Source of the DNA: Chitinophaga pinensis
Lineage (GTDB): Bacteria > Bacteroidota > Bacteroidia > Flavobacteriales > Flavobacteriaceae
Reading direction: 5' to 3'
DNA: 47,454 bases
Assembly: GCA_943324545.2 (NCBI GenBank)
Contig: CALPMA020000002.1
Span: forward strand, 1 to 47,454
Part shown: in pieces, positions 33,995-45,001 of the stretch
How the letters are laid out: each line of letters opens with the position of its first letter
Numbering within the stretch: the stretch's first letter is position 1
Program-made: the position numbers and the translations under genes
Notes under the pieces: generated by a model
Told to the model about the DNA's origin: nothing
The model's input: the letters and a program-made list of their open reading frames with translations, nothing else
The model's database searches: none

Positions 33995-34872
33995 TATAAA
34001 CTTCCCAAATAACCCAATCGATACATATCAAAAATAAATAATGATGGATTTTTACTTGCTAAATTTTTAACTAATAAAGGCTTTGTTATTTTAAAAAATA
34101 ATTTTAATGCAAATAGTAATCGCATTTTCTTGATGAGAAAAAGTAATCTAGATAAGCCAATGTAATCAAATGGAATAAGCTTGCTTTCAATAATATATTT
34201 AAGAGCATTTAATGATTCGTTTTCTTTTTTGATAGTAATTTCAAATTCATCTATTCCGAGATGGTAAACCGGATTTTCAATGTGTTCTATATTTATATTA
34301 TGTTGTTTTAAATTATATGAAAACAGAGTGTCTTCATGTCTTAAATTAGGTATAGTTTCATTAAAACTAACTTTATTAAAGACAGATTTTTTGATCATAA
34401 AATTTAAAGACAAAAGTCTTAAATAGGGGTTTTTTTTTCTAGTTTTTGTATTTAATGCTTCTCTACAATTTCCATATTTCCATCGTAAAAGTTGACTTTT
34501 TTGTGGTTTTAATTTAGAATACAATATACCGCCAGAAACAATTTTTTCTTCTTTAGTAATTTGAAGTAAATAATTGGAAATAAAATCATTACTTTTTGGA
34601 ATGGTGTCAGAATCCAAAAAAAGTAAATTTTCAAATGAAGCTTTTTTTACTAATAAATTTCGAATCGCACTTCTTCCAATATTGGCTTTAAGAATTTCAT
34701 AACTGCAAAATTCAAATTTATTGATTTTGTTATTTTCTGTATGAAATTTTTGTGACCCATCATCTAAAACAATTATTTCAAATTCAATTTTAGCTTCATT
34801 GAGTTGTTTATTTAGGACTTCGACTAGATTATAAACATTAAAATTGTATGTTGGGATGAGAATAGAAAGCAT
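33991..34872 (-). CDS. Glycosyltransferase family 2, coupled to ftsE
   Basis: A 293-residue GT-A enzyme: LSILIPTYNFNVYNL (2-16), IIVLDDGSQKF (33-43), the DxD in LLFLDSDTIP (D87, D89) and LRHEDTLFSYNLKQHNI near residue 190 with the catalytic-base ED. No membrane helix until a hydrophobic patch near 240-260. Its ATG shares one base with the ftsE stop (TAATG, 34870-34874), so it is probably translated from the ftsE transcript. Its stop overlaps the last glycan-locus gene on the other strand. Donor and acceptor are unknown. Confidence 0.9.
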   Translation of the reverse strand: MLSILIPTYNFNVYNLVEVLNKQLNEAKIEFEIIVLDDGSQKFHTENNKINKFEFCSYEILKANIGRSAIRNLLVKKASFENLLFLDSDTIPKSNDFISNYLLQITKEEKIVSGGILYSKLKPQKSQLLRWKYGNCREALNTKTRKKNPYLRLLSLNFMIKKSVFNKVSFNETIPNLRHEDTLFSYNLKQHNINIEHIENPVYHLGIDEFEITIKKENESLNALKYIIESKLIPFDYIGLSRLLFLIKKMRLLFALKLFFKITKPLLVKNLASKNPSLFIFDMYRLGYLGSLY

Positions 34873-35555
34873 TAAACTAATTTTTGAACTACTTCAAAAA
34901 TATTACTGTCTTCGCATTTTAAAGTTTTTGAAGGATATTTCATCAAAAGTGCGTAATCATGCGTAGCCATAATAACTGTTTTTCCTGAATCATTAATTTT
35001 TCTTAGAACCTCCATAACTTCAATACTTGTTTGAGGATCTAAATTTCCAGTAGGTTCGTCTGCTAAAATTAATTCAGGATCATTAAGTAAAGCTCTAGCA
35101 ATTGCAACGCGTTGCTGTTCACCGCCTGATAGTTGGTGTGGCATTTTTGAAGCAAATGATTTCATATCGACTTTGTCAAGTACTTCATCAATTTTATTTT
35201 GCATTTCAACTAGATCAATCCAACCAGTTGCTTTTAAAACAAAAATCATATTTTCGTTAACTGTTCTATCTGGTAAAAGTTTGAAATCTTGGAATACAAT
35301 ACCTAATTTTCTTCTTAAAAACGGAATGTCATCTTCTTTTAAAGTTGCTAAATCAAAATTCACAATGTTAGATTGGCCTTCAATTAAAGGTAAATCAGCA
35401 TATAAAGTTTTCATAAAACTACTCTTCCCAGAACCCGTTTTTCCGATTAAATAAATGAATTCACCTTGGTTTACTTCCAAATTAACATTAGTTAAAATGA
35501 CTTTTTCTTCTTGGTAAATAGTTACGTTTCTTAAAAATAAAATAGGTTGTGACAT
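34872..35555 (-). CDS. ftsE: Cell division ABC transporter ATP-binding protein FtsE
   Basis: A 227-residue ABC ATPase that with FtsX couples cell division to peptidoglycan hydrolysis at the septum. Walker A GKTGSGKS (38-45), Q-loop [13 protein letters not shown] (87-99), signature LSGGEQQR (142-149), Walker [13 protein letters not shown] (162-173) and H-loop MATHD (H199) are complete. [13 protein letters not shown] after the Q-loop is the FtsE-type variant. ftsX is not adjacent, which is common in Bacteroidota; a LolD-like or other exporter ATPase is the alternative. A TTG-N19-TACTTTTA promoter lies upstream, and the GT2 gene is coupled downstream. Confidence 0.9.
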   Translation of the reverse strand: MSQPILFLRNVTIYQEEKVILTNVNLEVNQGEFIYLIGKTGSGKSSFMKTLYADLPLIEGQSNIVNFDLATLKEDDIPFLRRKLGIVFQDFKLLPDRTVNENMIFVLKATGWIDLVEMQNKIDEVLDKVDMKSFASKMPHQLSGGEQQRVAIARALLNDPELILADEPTGNLDPQTSIEVMEVLRKINDSGKTVIMATHDYALLMKYPSKTLKCEDSNIFEVVQKLV

Positions 35556-35575
35556 ATCATTTGTTGTTTATTTTG

Positions 35576-35605
35576 TAAAAGTAATAAGTTTTAGTGAAAT
35601 ACCAA
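35576..35605 (-). promoter_or_regulatory. Promoter of ftsE
   Basis: On the minus strand TTG (35603-35605) and TACTTTTA (35576-35583, one mismatch from TAnnTTTG) are 19 bases apart, standard spacing, ending 20 bases before the ftsE ATG. Confidence 0.5.
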
Positions 35606-35685
35606 TTTCAAATTTCTTATTTATTGTTTAAAAATATGTTCATAATAATAGCGAGATTAAGTTCGTTATGAGTTGAAGAAATTGA

Positions 35686-35693
35686 TATATTTG
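35686..35693 (+). promoter_or_regulatory. -7 box of the TPR-barrel operon
   Basis: TATATTTG, a perfect match, 21 bases before the ATG at 35715. It lies inside the longer reading frame that begins at TTG 35673 and so argues for the downstream start. Confidence 0.6.
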
Positions 35694-35714
35694 ATTGTAA
35701 TAATTTATACTGTT

Positions 35715-38700
35715 ATGAAAAATCCACCTAGGCTACATTTATTATTGTTTTTATTGCTTATAACAACAGTTTTCGCACAAAAATCTGAAATATATACCAA
35801 CGATTTGAAAGTCTTTAATCAGGCAATTTCACTATACAATAGCAAGCAGTATTTATCTGCACAAATAATTTTTGAAAAAATAAAATTAGAAAATCAAAGT
35901 CAAGAAGTTCAATCTGATTGTGAATTCTACAGTGCTGTTTGTGCTATAAAACTAAATCAAATGAATTCAGATTTGTTAATGGAAAATTTCATTATGAATC
36001 ATCCAACAAGTGCTAAATTGAATATTGCATACACATTAATTGCCGATTATTATTTTGAGCAAGGTAGTTTTACTGAATCATTAAAATGGATTGATAGAGT
36101 AGACGAAAGTGTTTTAAATAATGATGATATTAATAAGTTTAATTTCCAAAAAGGATATTCTTTTTTTGCTACAAAAAAGAAATCACAAGCGATTATTTAT
36201 TTTAATAAAGTGCTAAATTCCAAAACATATGGGGCACAAGCAAAGTATTATTTAGGATTTATTGCTTATGAAGGTAATGATTATAATAATGCAAATAAGT
36301 ATTTTGATCAAGTCGCAGACGATGAAAAATACAAAGAAAAGCTGTCCTATTTTCAGGCTGACATGAGTTTTAAATCGGGGGAATTCCGAAAAGCAATTGA
36401 TCTTGGTTCAGTAGCTTTACCCAAATCAAATGCTATTGAAAAATCTGAATTGAATAAAATTATTGGCGAAAGTTATTTTAATTTAAACGAGTTTGAAAAA
36501 GCAATTCCATTTTTAAATCAGTATAAAGGGAAAAAAGGAAAGTGGAACAATAGTGATTATTACCAATTAGGATTTTCTTATTATCAGCAAAAAGATTATG
36601 AAAATGCCATTACTCAGTTTAATAAAATTATAAATGGGAAAGACGTTATTGCTCAAAATGCCTATTATCATTTGGGTCAAAGTTATTTGAAAACCAATAG
36701 AAAGCAGCAATCTTTAAATGCATTTAAAAATTCATCTGAAATGACATTTGATTTAAAAATTCAAGAAGATGCTTATTTAAATTATGCAAAACTGAGTTAT
36801 GATATAGGAAATTCATATCAAAGCGTACCGGATGTTCTTACTTCTTATATAAATAAATATCCAAATTCGACAAACAGGACAGAAGTTGAGACACTATTAA
36901 TTAATTCATTCATTACTTCCAAAAATTATAAAGGTGCTTTAGAGATATTAGAAATTAATAAAGGATTTGCAAATAAACAAGCTTATCAAAAAGTTTCATT
37001 TTACAGAGGCTTAGAGTTGTTTACTGATGGAAATTATCAAGAAGCATTATCAATGTTCAAGAAATCAATTAGTGAGCAACAAGATGTTAAATTTACATGT
37101 CGCGCTACTTTTTGGAAAGCTGAAACAGAATTTGTATTGGATAATTTCAATGAATCGCTGTTAAGTTTCAAAGAATTCATGTCGTTTTCGGAATCAAAAA
37201 ACACCTCCGAATATAAAAACATCAATTATAATATCGCTTATTCTTATTTTAAGTTAAAGGATTACGATCAAGCTGGAGATTACTTTCAAGCTCATATTGA
37301 AACAGTAAAGGACGATAGAATTCGTTTAAACGATTCGTATCTGCGGTTAGGTGACAGTCGTTTTGTAACTGCTAAATACTGGCCAGCAATGGATGCTTAT
37401 AATAAATCAATTGATATGAAAAGTATTGATGCGGATTATGCAGCTTTTCAAAAAGCAATAAGTTACGGTTTTGTATCAAAAAATGATAAGAAAATTGAAG
37501 ATTTAACTAAGCTAATTACAACCTATTTAAAATCGCAATACCGCGACGACGCATTATTTGAATTAGGAAATACTTATGTTGCTGAGAAAAAATTTGATAT
37601 AGCAATTAAAACATATGAGCAATTAATTAATGAATTCAAAAAAGGATCTTATGCTTCAAAATCTATTTTGCGTCAAGGGTTAATCTACTATAATACAGAA
37701 AAAGACGATTTGGCTATAGAAAAATTTAAGAAAGTAACTTCAGAATTTCCAAAATCTCCAGAAGCATTAGAAGCAGTTTCTACAGCTAGAATAATTTATG
37801 TAGATAATGGAAAAGTTGATGAATACGCTACTTGGGTTAGAACTTTAGATTTTGTTTCTTTAACCGATGCGGAATTAGATAATGATACCTATGAAGCCGC
37901 GGAAAAACAATTTTTGCAAAACAATATTAAACAAGCCATTTCTGGATTCAGTAGTTATGTTTCTAAATTTCCAAATGGAAATCATGCTTTGAATTCTAAT
38001 TTTTATTTAGCACAATCGTATTACTCAGATGGATTAGAAACTAATGCTGTTGCAAATTATGAATATGTAATTTCAAAACCTAGAAATGAATTTACCGAAC
38101 AAGCTTTAGTAAGATTGGCTCAAATTTATATAAAATCTAATGTAAGTGATAAGCTAATTCCAATATTAAAACGATTGGAAACCGAAGCTGATTTTCCTCA
38201 AAACATTACATTTTCACAAGCTAATTTAATGAAAACTTATTACGAGCAAAAAGATTATTTAAACGCTGTTTTATATTCAGATAAAGTATTAATTAATCCA
38301 AAGACAGACGATAAAGTAAAAAGTGATGCACAAATTATTATTGCAAGAGCTGCCTTTATTTCAGGGGATTTACCAAAAGCGCGTCAAGCTTATTCAAAAT
38401 TATTAACTATTGCTAAAGGAGAATTGGCCGCCGAAGCTTTATATTATGAAGCTTACTTTAAGAATATCGACGGAAAATTTGAGGAATCAAATACTGTAGT
38501 TCAGAGATTAACTAAAGATTATTCAGGTTATAAATATTTTGGTGCGAAGGGTTTGGTGTTAATGGCAAAAAATTTCTATGGATTGAAAGATAGTTTTCAA
38601 TCTACTTATATATTAGACAGTGTTATCAAGAATTTCATTTCATTTACTGATATTGTAGAAGAAGCGCAAAAGGAACTGGATAGTATTAAAAATGAAGAAG

Positions 38701-38729
38701 CTAAGACGAACTCGTCGATTACAAATTAA
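35715..38729 (+). CDS. Large exported tetratricopeptide repeat protein
   Basis: About 1004 residues. The signal peptide is MKNPPRLHLLLFLLLITTVF, cleaved near AQ|KS; the ATG at 35715 is chosen because an upstream TTG (35673) precedes the promoter box. The rest is a long array of TPR/Sel1-like helix pairs, e.g. AIPFLNQYKGKKGKWNNSDY, YQQKDYENAITQFNKIINGK, ELGNTYVAEKKFDIAIKTYE and RQGLIYYNTEKDDLAIEKFK. It resembles periplasmic YbgF/BamD-like scaffold proteins, and lacks a lipobox Cys. The outer-membrane barrel gene starts 12 bases downstream, so it is probably a periplasmic partner of that barrel; this is inference. Function is unknown. Confidence 0.87.
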   Translation: MKNPPRLHLLLFLLLITTVFAQKSEIYTNDLKVFNQAISLYNSKQYLSAQIIFEKIKLENQSQEVQSDCEFYSAVCAIKLNQMNSDLLMENFIMNHPTSAKLNIAYTLIADYYFEQGSFTESLKWIDRVDESVLNNDDINKFNFQKGYSFFATKKKSQAIIYFNKVLNSKTYGAQAKYYLGFIAYEGNDYNNANKYFDQVADDEKYKEKLSYFQADMSFKSGEFRKAIDLGSVALPKSNAIEKSELNKIIGESYFNLNEFEKAIPFLNQYKGKKGKWNNSDYYQLGFSYYQQKDYENAITQFNKIINGKDVIAQNAYYHLGQSYLKTNRKQQSLNAFKNSSEMTFDLKIQEDAYLNYAKLSYDIGNSYQSVPDVLTSYINKYPNSTNRTEVETLLINSFITSKNYKGALEILEINKGFANKQAYQKVSFYRGLELFTDGNYQEALSMFKKSISEQQDVKFTCRATFWKAETEFVLDNFNESLLSFKEFMSFSESKNTSEYKNINYNIAYSYFKLKDYDQAGDYFQAHIETVKDDRIRLNDSYLRLGDSRFVTAKYWPAMDAYNKSIDMKSIDADYAAFQKAISYGFVSKNDKKIEDLTKLITTYLKSQYRDDALFELGNTYVAEKKFDIAIKTYEQLINEFKKGSYASKSILRQGLIYYNTEKDDLAIEKFKKVTSEFPKSPEALEAVSTARIIYVDNGKVDEYATWVRTLDFVSLTDAELDNDTYEAAEKQFLQNNIKQAISGFSSYVSKFPNGNHALNSNFYLAQSYYSDGLETNAVANYEYVISKPRNEFTEQALVRLAQIYIKSNVSDKLIPILKRLETEADFPQNITFSQANLMKTYYEQKDYLNAVLYSDKVLINPKTDDKVKSDAQIIIARAAFISGDLPKARQAYSKLLTIAKGELAAEALYYEAYFKNIDGKFEESNTVVQRLTKDYSGYKYFGAKGLVLMAKNFYGLKDSFQSTYILDSVIKNFISFTDIVEEAQKELDSIKNEEAKTNSSITN

Positions 38730-38741
38730 ATTAGATTTCAA

Positions 38742-40487
38742 ATGACAAAAATATTTCAAAACAACATAACCTTAGTTTTAATTATTCTAACATATCAATT
38801 TACTTTCGGTCAAAAGAAAGATGATAACATTGGTACTGAGGTTGTAAACGTTGTAAAACCCTACACACCAACAATTTCTGATGCTTTTAAAGTTAAAGAA
38901 ATACCTTCTCTTGAAGATGCCGATAATTCTAGAAAAGAGGATATCAGATATTATTTTTTCTCATTTCCAGTAGCCTCTACTTTTGTTCCTTCTAAGGGAA
39001 GAGCTGCTAAAGTTGATAAAACAGAAGCTGAAAAATTATATAAAAATTTTGCTAATCTGGGTCTAGGAAATTACACTTTGCTTAATGCTGAGCTTTTTGT
39101 AACAGAAAATATCAGCGATCATGAATATATTGGAGGAATGTTTAAACATTTTTCTTCTCAAGGTGGTATTAAAGACGTCGAATTAAACAATGATTTCGCC
39201 ACTACTTCTCTAGATTTAACTTATGGGAATCAGTTTCAAAATTTGACATGGATTTCTGATATTGGTTATCATAATCAAATTTATAATTGGTATGGAATTC
39301 CTAATAATTTTTCTCAATCAACTATTGACAGAATCAATCCGAAACATGCTTTTAATAATTTTTATTTTGGAACAAGTTTAAGTTACAGGGATAGTTTTTT
39401 TAAAGAAGCAAGTTTTAAATTTGATCGATTTTGGGACGATAATAAATCGGTTGAAAATAGATTTATTGTAAAACCTAAATTTGAATTTGGATTATTTAAT
39501 CAGATAATTAAGACCAACTTTATTGTTGATTATTTAGGTGGTAATTTTGAAAAAAACTACTTAGAAAATAGTCAAATAAAATATGGCTTTACCAATTTTG
39601 GCGTTCATCCTAGTATAATTGTTAAAAAAAATGATTGGGCTATAAATATTGGTGCTTCCGTATTTTATAGCACCGATACTGAAAATAAAAACAGTAAATT
39701 ATATTTATATCCTCAAATAAATGCATCTTTAAAAGTAGTTGGTGATTTCATGATTTTTTATACTGGAATTGAAGGCAGTTTAGATCAAAATTCCTATCGT
39801 GATTTTTCCAATGAAAATCCATTCGTATCTCCAACATTAGCAATTACTCCAACTAATAAACAGTTTGATTTATTTGCAGGATTAAAAGGAAAATTATCTA
39901 ATAATTTAAGTTATACAATTCTCGGATCGGTTCAAAATGAAAAAAACAAACCGCTTTTTGTGAGCAATCAATTCAATATGTTTGCAACAAATACTGAAAG
40001 TTACCAATTTGGTAATTCTTTTGGTGTAGTTTACGATGATATTAAAACCATAAACTTGTTTGGGGAATTAAAAGCCGATTACAATAAAAATATTTCAATT
40101 GGTTTAAATGCTTCATACAGCAGGTTTTTCACCTTCTATGAAGAAGAAGCATGGAATTTACCAACACTAAAATTAGGAGCAAATATTAAGGTAAACATTA
40201 CTAGTAAATGGTTTGCAGGTGCAAATGTGTTTTATGTTGGTGAAAGAAAAGACATTGTTTATCTTCAGAGTATGATTACTATTTTTCCACCCGCTTATTA
40301 TCCTGAAACAACTAATATAAAGAGCTATTTCGATGCTAATATTAACATTGGATACCAACACAGTGATCGATTAACAGGATTTTTAAAATTCAATAATATA
40401 GCTAATCAATCTTACCAAAAATGGATTAATTATCCAGTTCAAGGACTACAAGTCATGTTAGGTGCAAGCTATAAATTTGATTTTTAA
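38742..40487 (+). CDS. Outer-membrane beta-barrel protein (TonB-dependent receptor-like barrel)
   Basis: A 581-residue protein with a signal peptide (about 1-23, LVLIILTYQFTFGQ) and no plug domain. The mature N-terminus contains EVVNVVKPYTPTISDAFKVK, a segment I associate with a family usually annotated 'TonB-dependent receptor' in Flavobacterium. From about 100 on, alternating aromatic/polar strands such as NLTWISDIGYHNQIYNWYGI and AWNLPTLKLGANIKVNITSK fit a barrel, and the last residues (YKFDF) end in the terminal Phe typical of outer-membrane proteins. Without a plug it is probably a structural or assembly barrel, not an importer. It is coupled by a 12-base gap to the TPR gene. Confidence 0.83.
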   Translation: MTKIFQNNITLVLIILTYQFTFGQKKDDNIGTEVVNVVKPYTPTISDAFKVKEIPSLEDADNSRKEDIRYYFFSFPVASTFVPSKGRAAKVDKTEAEKLYKNFANLGLGNYTLLNAELFVTENISDHEYIGGMFKHFSSQGGIKDVELNNDFATTSLDLTYGNQFQNLTWISDIGYHNQIYNWYGIPNNFSQSTIDRINPKHAFNNFYFGTSLSYRDSFFKEASFKFDRFWDDNKSVENRFIVKPKFEFGLFNQIIKTNFIVDYLGGNFEKNYLENSQIKYGFTNFGVHPSIIVKKNDWAINIGASVFYSTDTENKNSKLYLYPQINASLKVVGDFMIFYTGIEGSLDQNSYRDFSNENPFVSPTLAITPTNKQFDLFAGLKGKLSNNLSYTILGSVQNEKNKPLFVSNQFNMFATNTESYQFGNSFGVVYDDIKTINLFGELKADYNKNISIGLNASYSRFFTFYEEEAWNLPTLKLGANIKVNITSKWFAGANVFYVGERKDIVYLQSMITIFPPAYYPETTNIKSYFDANINIGYQHSDRLTGFLKFNNIANQSYQKWINYPVQGLQVMLGASYKFDF

Positions 40488-40595
40488 AAAGTTTCAAAGA
40501 AAGAAGGTTTAAAGGGGATTAGTTTATATTGGAATAGAATTAAAGTAATTTCTAAATTGTATATAACTTAAATCCTCATAGTTTAGAAACCTTTG

Positions 40596-40603
40596 TACCT
40601 TTG
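40596..40603 (+). promoter_or_regulatory. -7 box of the GreA-like gene
   Basis: TACCTTTG, a perfect TAnnTTTG, 28 bases before the ATG at 40632. No -33 TTG at standard spacing. Confidence 0.5.
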
Positions 40604-40631
40604 AAATTCAGAACCGACGTACCTAAATTAA

Positions 40632-41081
40632 ATGACTTTAAAACAAAAAATTCATCAGCATTATAGCCTTCAAGTTCAAGATAAAATTGATATTTTTAGG
40701 GATATGATATCGGCATTGACTGAAGATTCAAAGAATGATGCTAAAGGTTCGGCGGGCGACAAACACGAAACGGCTTTATCGATGATGCATTTAGAACAGG
40801 AAAAACTCAATTACAAACTCAAAGAAGTTTTGGATCAAAAAGCGATTTTGGATAAAATTGACTCAAGTTTATCAAATAATTCAATTGTTTTAGGAAGTTT
40901 GGTTCAAGCCAATGGAATCTATTTGTACATTAGTTTGGCATTACCTAAAATCACTATCGATCAATTGAATATTATTGCCCTTTCACCACAATCTCCCCTT
41001 GGAGAAAAATTAATGATGAAAAAAGTGGGATTTGAGTTAGAAGTTAATGGAACTAAATACCATATTGATAGCATTTCGTGA
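40632..41081 (+). CDS. GreA/GreB-like small protein
   Basis: A 149-residue cytoplasmic protein. Residues 1-90 form a long helical hairpin (KQKIHQHYSLQVQDKIDIF ... SMMHLEQEKLNYKLKEVLDQ), and the C-terminal part SPLGEKLMMKKVGFELEVNG resembles the end of GreA/GreB ('SPLGxALlGKkvGDxV.V'). This suggests a protein binding the RNA polymerase secondary channel. The tip residues expected of an active cleavage factor cannot be confirmed by eye. Databases often label close relatives '3-oxoacyl-ACP synthase', which nothing in the sequence supports. Its own -7 box precedes it; asnB follows after a 165-base gap. Confidence 0.75.
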   Translation: MTLKQKIHQHYSLQVQDKIDIFRDMISALTEDSKNDAKGSAGDKHETALSMMHLEQEKLNYKLKEVLDQKAILDKIDSSLSNNSIVLGSLVQANGIYLYISLALPKITIDQLNIIALSPQSPLGEKLMMKKVGFELEVNGTKYHIDSIS

Positions 41082-41096
41082 TCTAAATTGTTACGA

Positions 41097-41236
41097 TTTT
41101 TACTTTTTAATTTATTTAAAACTATTTTTACTTTCATATTTATATAAATATTAAACTTTTCGTTTATATTTATTATTAAATTACACTTTTTGATTTTAAT
41201 TTTATATCATAGTAATCATTTTTGTAAAAGTAAAAA
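41097..41236 (+). promoter_or_regulatory. Region upstream of asnB with three TTTTTACTTT motifs
   Basis: The 165-base gap before asnB has TTTTTACTTT at 41097-41106 and 41125-41134 and its inverse AAAGTAAAAA at 41227-41236. A possible -7 box CATTTTTG (41217-41224) lies beside the inverse copy. This may be an operator set, but the DNA is AT-rich. Confidence 0.3.
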
Positions 41237-41246
41237 CAATATTATT

Positions 41247-42866
41247 ATGTGTGGAATTTTAGCCATTATTGGAAAAGGAAAAGAACAAGTTTTAGTTAAG
41301 GAACTTTCAAAAAGAATGTCACATCGCGGACCTGATGAAAGCGACTTGCATGTTACAGAAAACGGTCATATTTTAAGCCATGAGCGTTTATCAATTATTG
41401 ATTTACATTCGGGAAGACAACCCATTCAAGGTTCAAATACAGCTTGGATGGTGCACAATGGTGAGGTTTATAATCACCAACAATTGCGTGATGGTATATT
41501 AAAAAATCATACATTCAGAACGAAATCAGATTCTGAAGTTATCGTTCATTTGTATGAAGAATTTGGATATGATTTTTGCAATCTACTGGATGGAGATTGG
41601 GCATTCGTAATTGTTGATGGTGACGATTATATTGCAGGTCGAGATCCTATGGGGGTTAAACCTTTATATTATGGATTAGATGAAAGAGGGCGAACTTACT
41701 TTTCCTCTGAAATGAAAACTATTGCAGATCAATGCAAAACTTTTGCTACATTTCCTCCAGGTCATTATTACACCCCAAAAACAGGATTTGTAAAATATTA
41801 CAATCCTCAGTATGAAGATTATTTAAAAGCCGATCACGAATTGGATTTGGAATTAATTAGAACGTCATTAACGGAAGCAACTCGAAAAAGATTAATGAGT
41901 GATGTACCAATTGGTGTTTTGCTTTCAGGAGGGTTAGATTCTTCTTTAACTTCGTCAATAGCCTCTAGATTATTAGCGGAAAGCGGGAAAAAATTACATT
42001 CTTTTTCTATTGGTTTAGATGCCAATGCTCCTGATGCTTTAGCGGCTAAAAAAGTGGCCGACTATTTAGGAACCGAACATCATGAAATTCACTTTACTAT
42101 AGAGCAGGGAATTGAAATTCTAGACAAATTGATTTGGCATTTAGAAACTTATGATGTAACCTCAATTCGAGCGAGTACACCAATGTATTTCTTATCCAAA
42201 GCGATTGCTGATTTGGGAATAAAAGTAGTATTATCTGGCGAAGGAGCCGATGAAATTTTTGGTGGCTATTTGTATTTTAGAAATGCACCAACTGCAATTG
42301 ATTTTCAGAAAGAAACCATTGAAAGAGTTCAAAAATTATTTACTGCCGATTTATTGAGAGCTGACAAATCTACAATGGCTCATGGATTAGAAGCTAGAGT
42401 ACCTTTTTTAGATAAAGATTTCTTGGATATTTCGATGCTAATTAAAGCCGAACAAAAACAGCCCAAAACCTACGACGAAAAAGAGAAATACATTCTAAGA
42501 AAAGCTTTTGATACTCCTAATAATCCGTATTTACCTGATGAAGTTTTATGGAGGCAAAAAGAGCAATTTTCGGATGGGGTAGGTTACAATTGGATCGATC
42601 AGTTAATCGATTATTGTTCATCAAAAGTTACGGATTTAGAATTAGAATCTGCTGCTACTACATTTCCTTATAATACACCGGCCACTAAAGAAGCTTATTA
42701 TTACAGAACTATTTTTCATAAATATTATCCTCAGTTAAGTGCAGCCCAAACTGTTAGAAAATGGATTCCAAAATGGCAGGAAAACCAAGATCCTAGTGGA
42801 AGAGCAAATGCTGCTCACGTAAAAGCTGATACCGACATTGCAAAAACAAGTGTGATTTTTAGTTAG
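41247..42866 (+). CDS. asnB: Asparagine synthetase B (glutamine-hydrolysing)
   Basis: Makes asparagine from aspartate, glutamine and ATP in the cytoplasm. The start at 41247 is set by the N-terminal nucleophile: after Met removal, MCGILAIIGKG exposes Cys. The glutaminase domain has RMSHRGPDES, LSHERLSIIDL and MVHNGEVYNHQQLR. The synthetase domain has the ATP PP-loop LLSGGLDSS (about 228-236) and VLSGEGADEIFGGYLYF. GLEARVPFLDKDFLD follows. At 539 residues it is of the AsnB family's usual length. An upstream extension of 19 codons is rejected. A hairpin terminator follows at 42890. Confidence 0.97.
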   Translation: MCGILAIIGKGKEQVLVKELSKRMSHRGPDESDLHVTENGHILSHERLSIIDLHSGRQPIQGSNTAWMVHNGEVYNHQQLRDGILKNHTFRTKSDSEVIVHLYEEFGYDFCNLLDGDWAFVIVDGDDYIAGRDPMGVKPLYYGLDERGRTYFSSEMKTIADQCKTFATFPPGHYYTPKTGFVKYYNPQYEDYLKADHELDLELIRTSLTEATRKRLMSDVPIGVLLSGGLDSSLTSSIASRLLAESGKKLHSFSIGLDANAPDALAAKKVADYLGTEHHEIHFTIEQGIEILDKLIWHLETYDVTSIRASTPMYFLSKAIADLGIKVVLSGEGADEIFGGYLYFRNAPTAIDFQKETIERVQKLFTADLLRADKSTMAHGLEARVPFLDKDFLDISMLIKAEQKQPKTYDEKEKYILRKAFDTPNNPYLPDEVLWRQKEQFSDGVGYNWIDQLIDYCSSKVTDLELESAATTFPYNTPATKEAYYYRTIFHKYYPQLSAAQTVRKWIPKWQENQDPSGRANAAHVKADTDIAKTSVIFS

Positions 42867-42889
42867 TTTTTTTATTGCATTTTGTTTCT

Positions 42890-42914
42890 AAACGCTTACT
42901 TATAGTAAGCGTTT
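42890..42914 (+). terminator. Rho-independent terminator after asnB
   Basis: AAACGCTTACT (42890-42900), loop TAT, AGTAAGCGTTT (42904-42914): a perfect 11-bp stem followed by a T-run, 23 bases after the asnB stop. Confidence 0.85.
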
Positions 42915-43010
42915 TTTATTGGTTATAATTTAAGTAGTAATTAACGGATATATGTTAATAACTTAACCTATAAAACAAGCGATTTAGGGCAATTTTAATT
43001 CTTGTTTAAC

Positions 43011-43018
43011 TATATTTG
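43011..43018 (+). promoter_or_regulatory. -7 box of the gyrB promoter
   Basis: TATATTTG, a perfect match, 36 bases before the gyrB ATG at 43055. No TTG at ideal -33 spacing. Confidence 0.6.
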
Positions 43019-43030
43019 TACGTTAAATAA

Positions 43031-44998
<1,968 letters not shown>

Positions 44999-45001
44999 TT
45001 A

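Noticed and set aside
35673..35714. N-terminal extension of the large TPR protein from TTG 35673
   Set aside because: It begins upstream of a perfect -7 box, and the ATG at 35715 gives a normal signal peptide.
41190..41246. N-terminal 19-codon extension of asnB
   Set aside because: AsnB needs Cys directly after the initiator Met, which sets the start at 41247.
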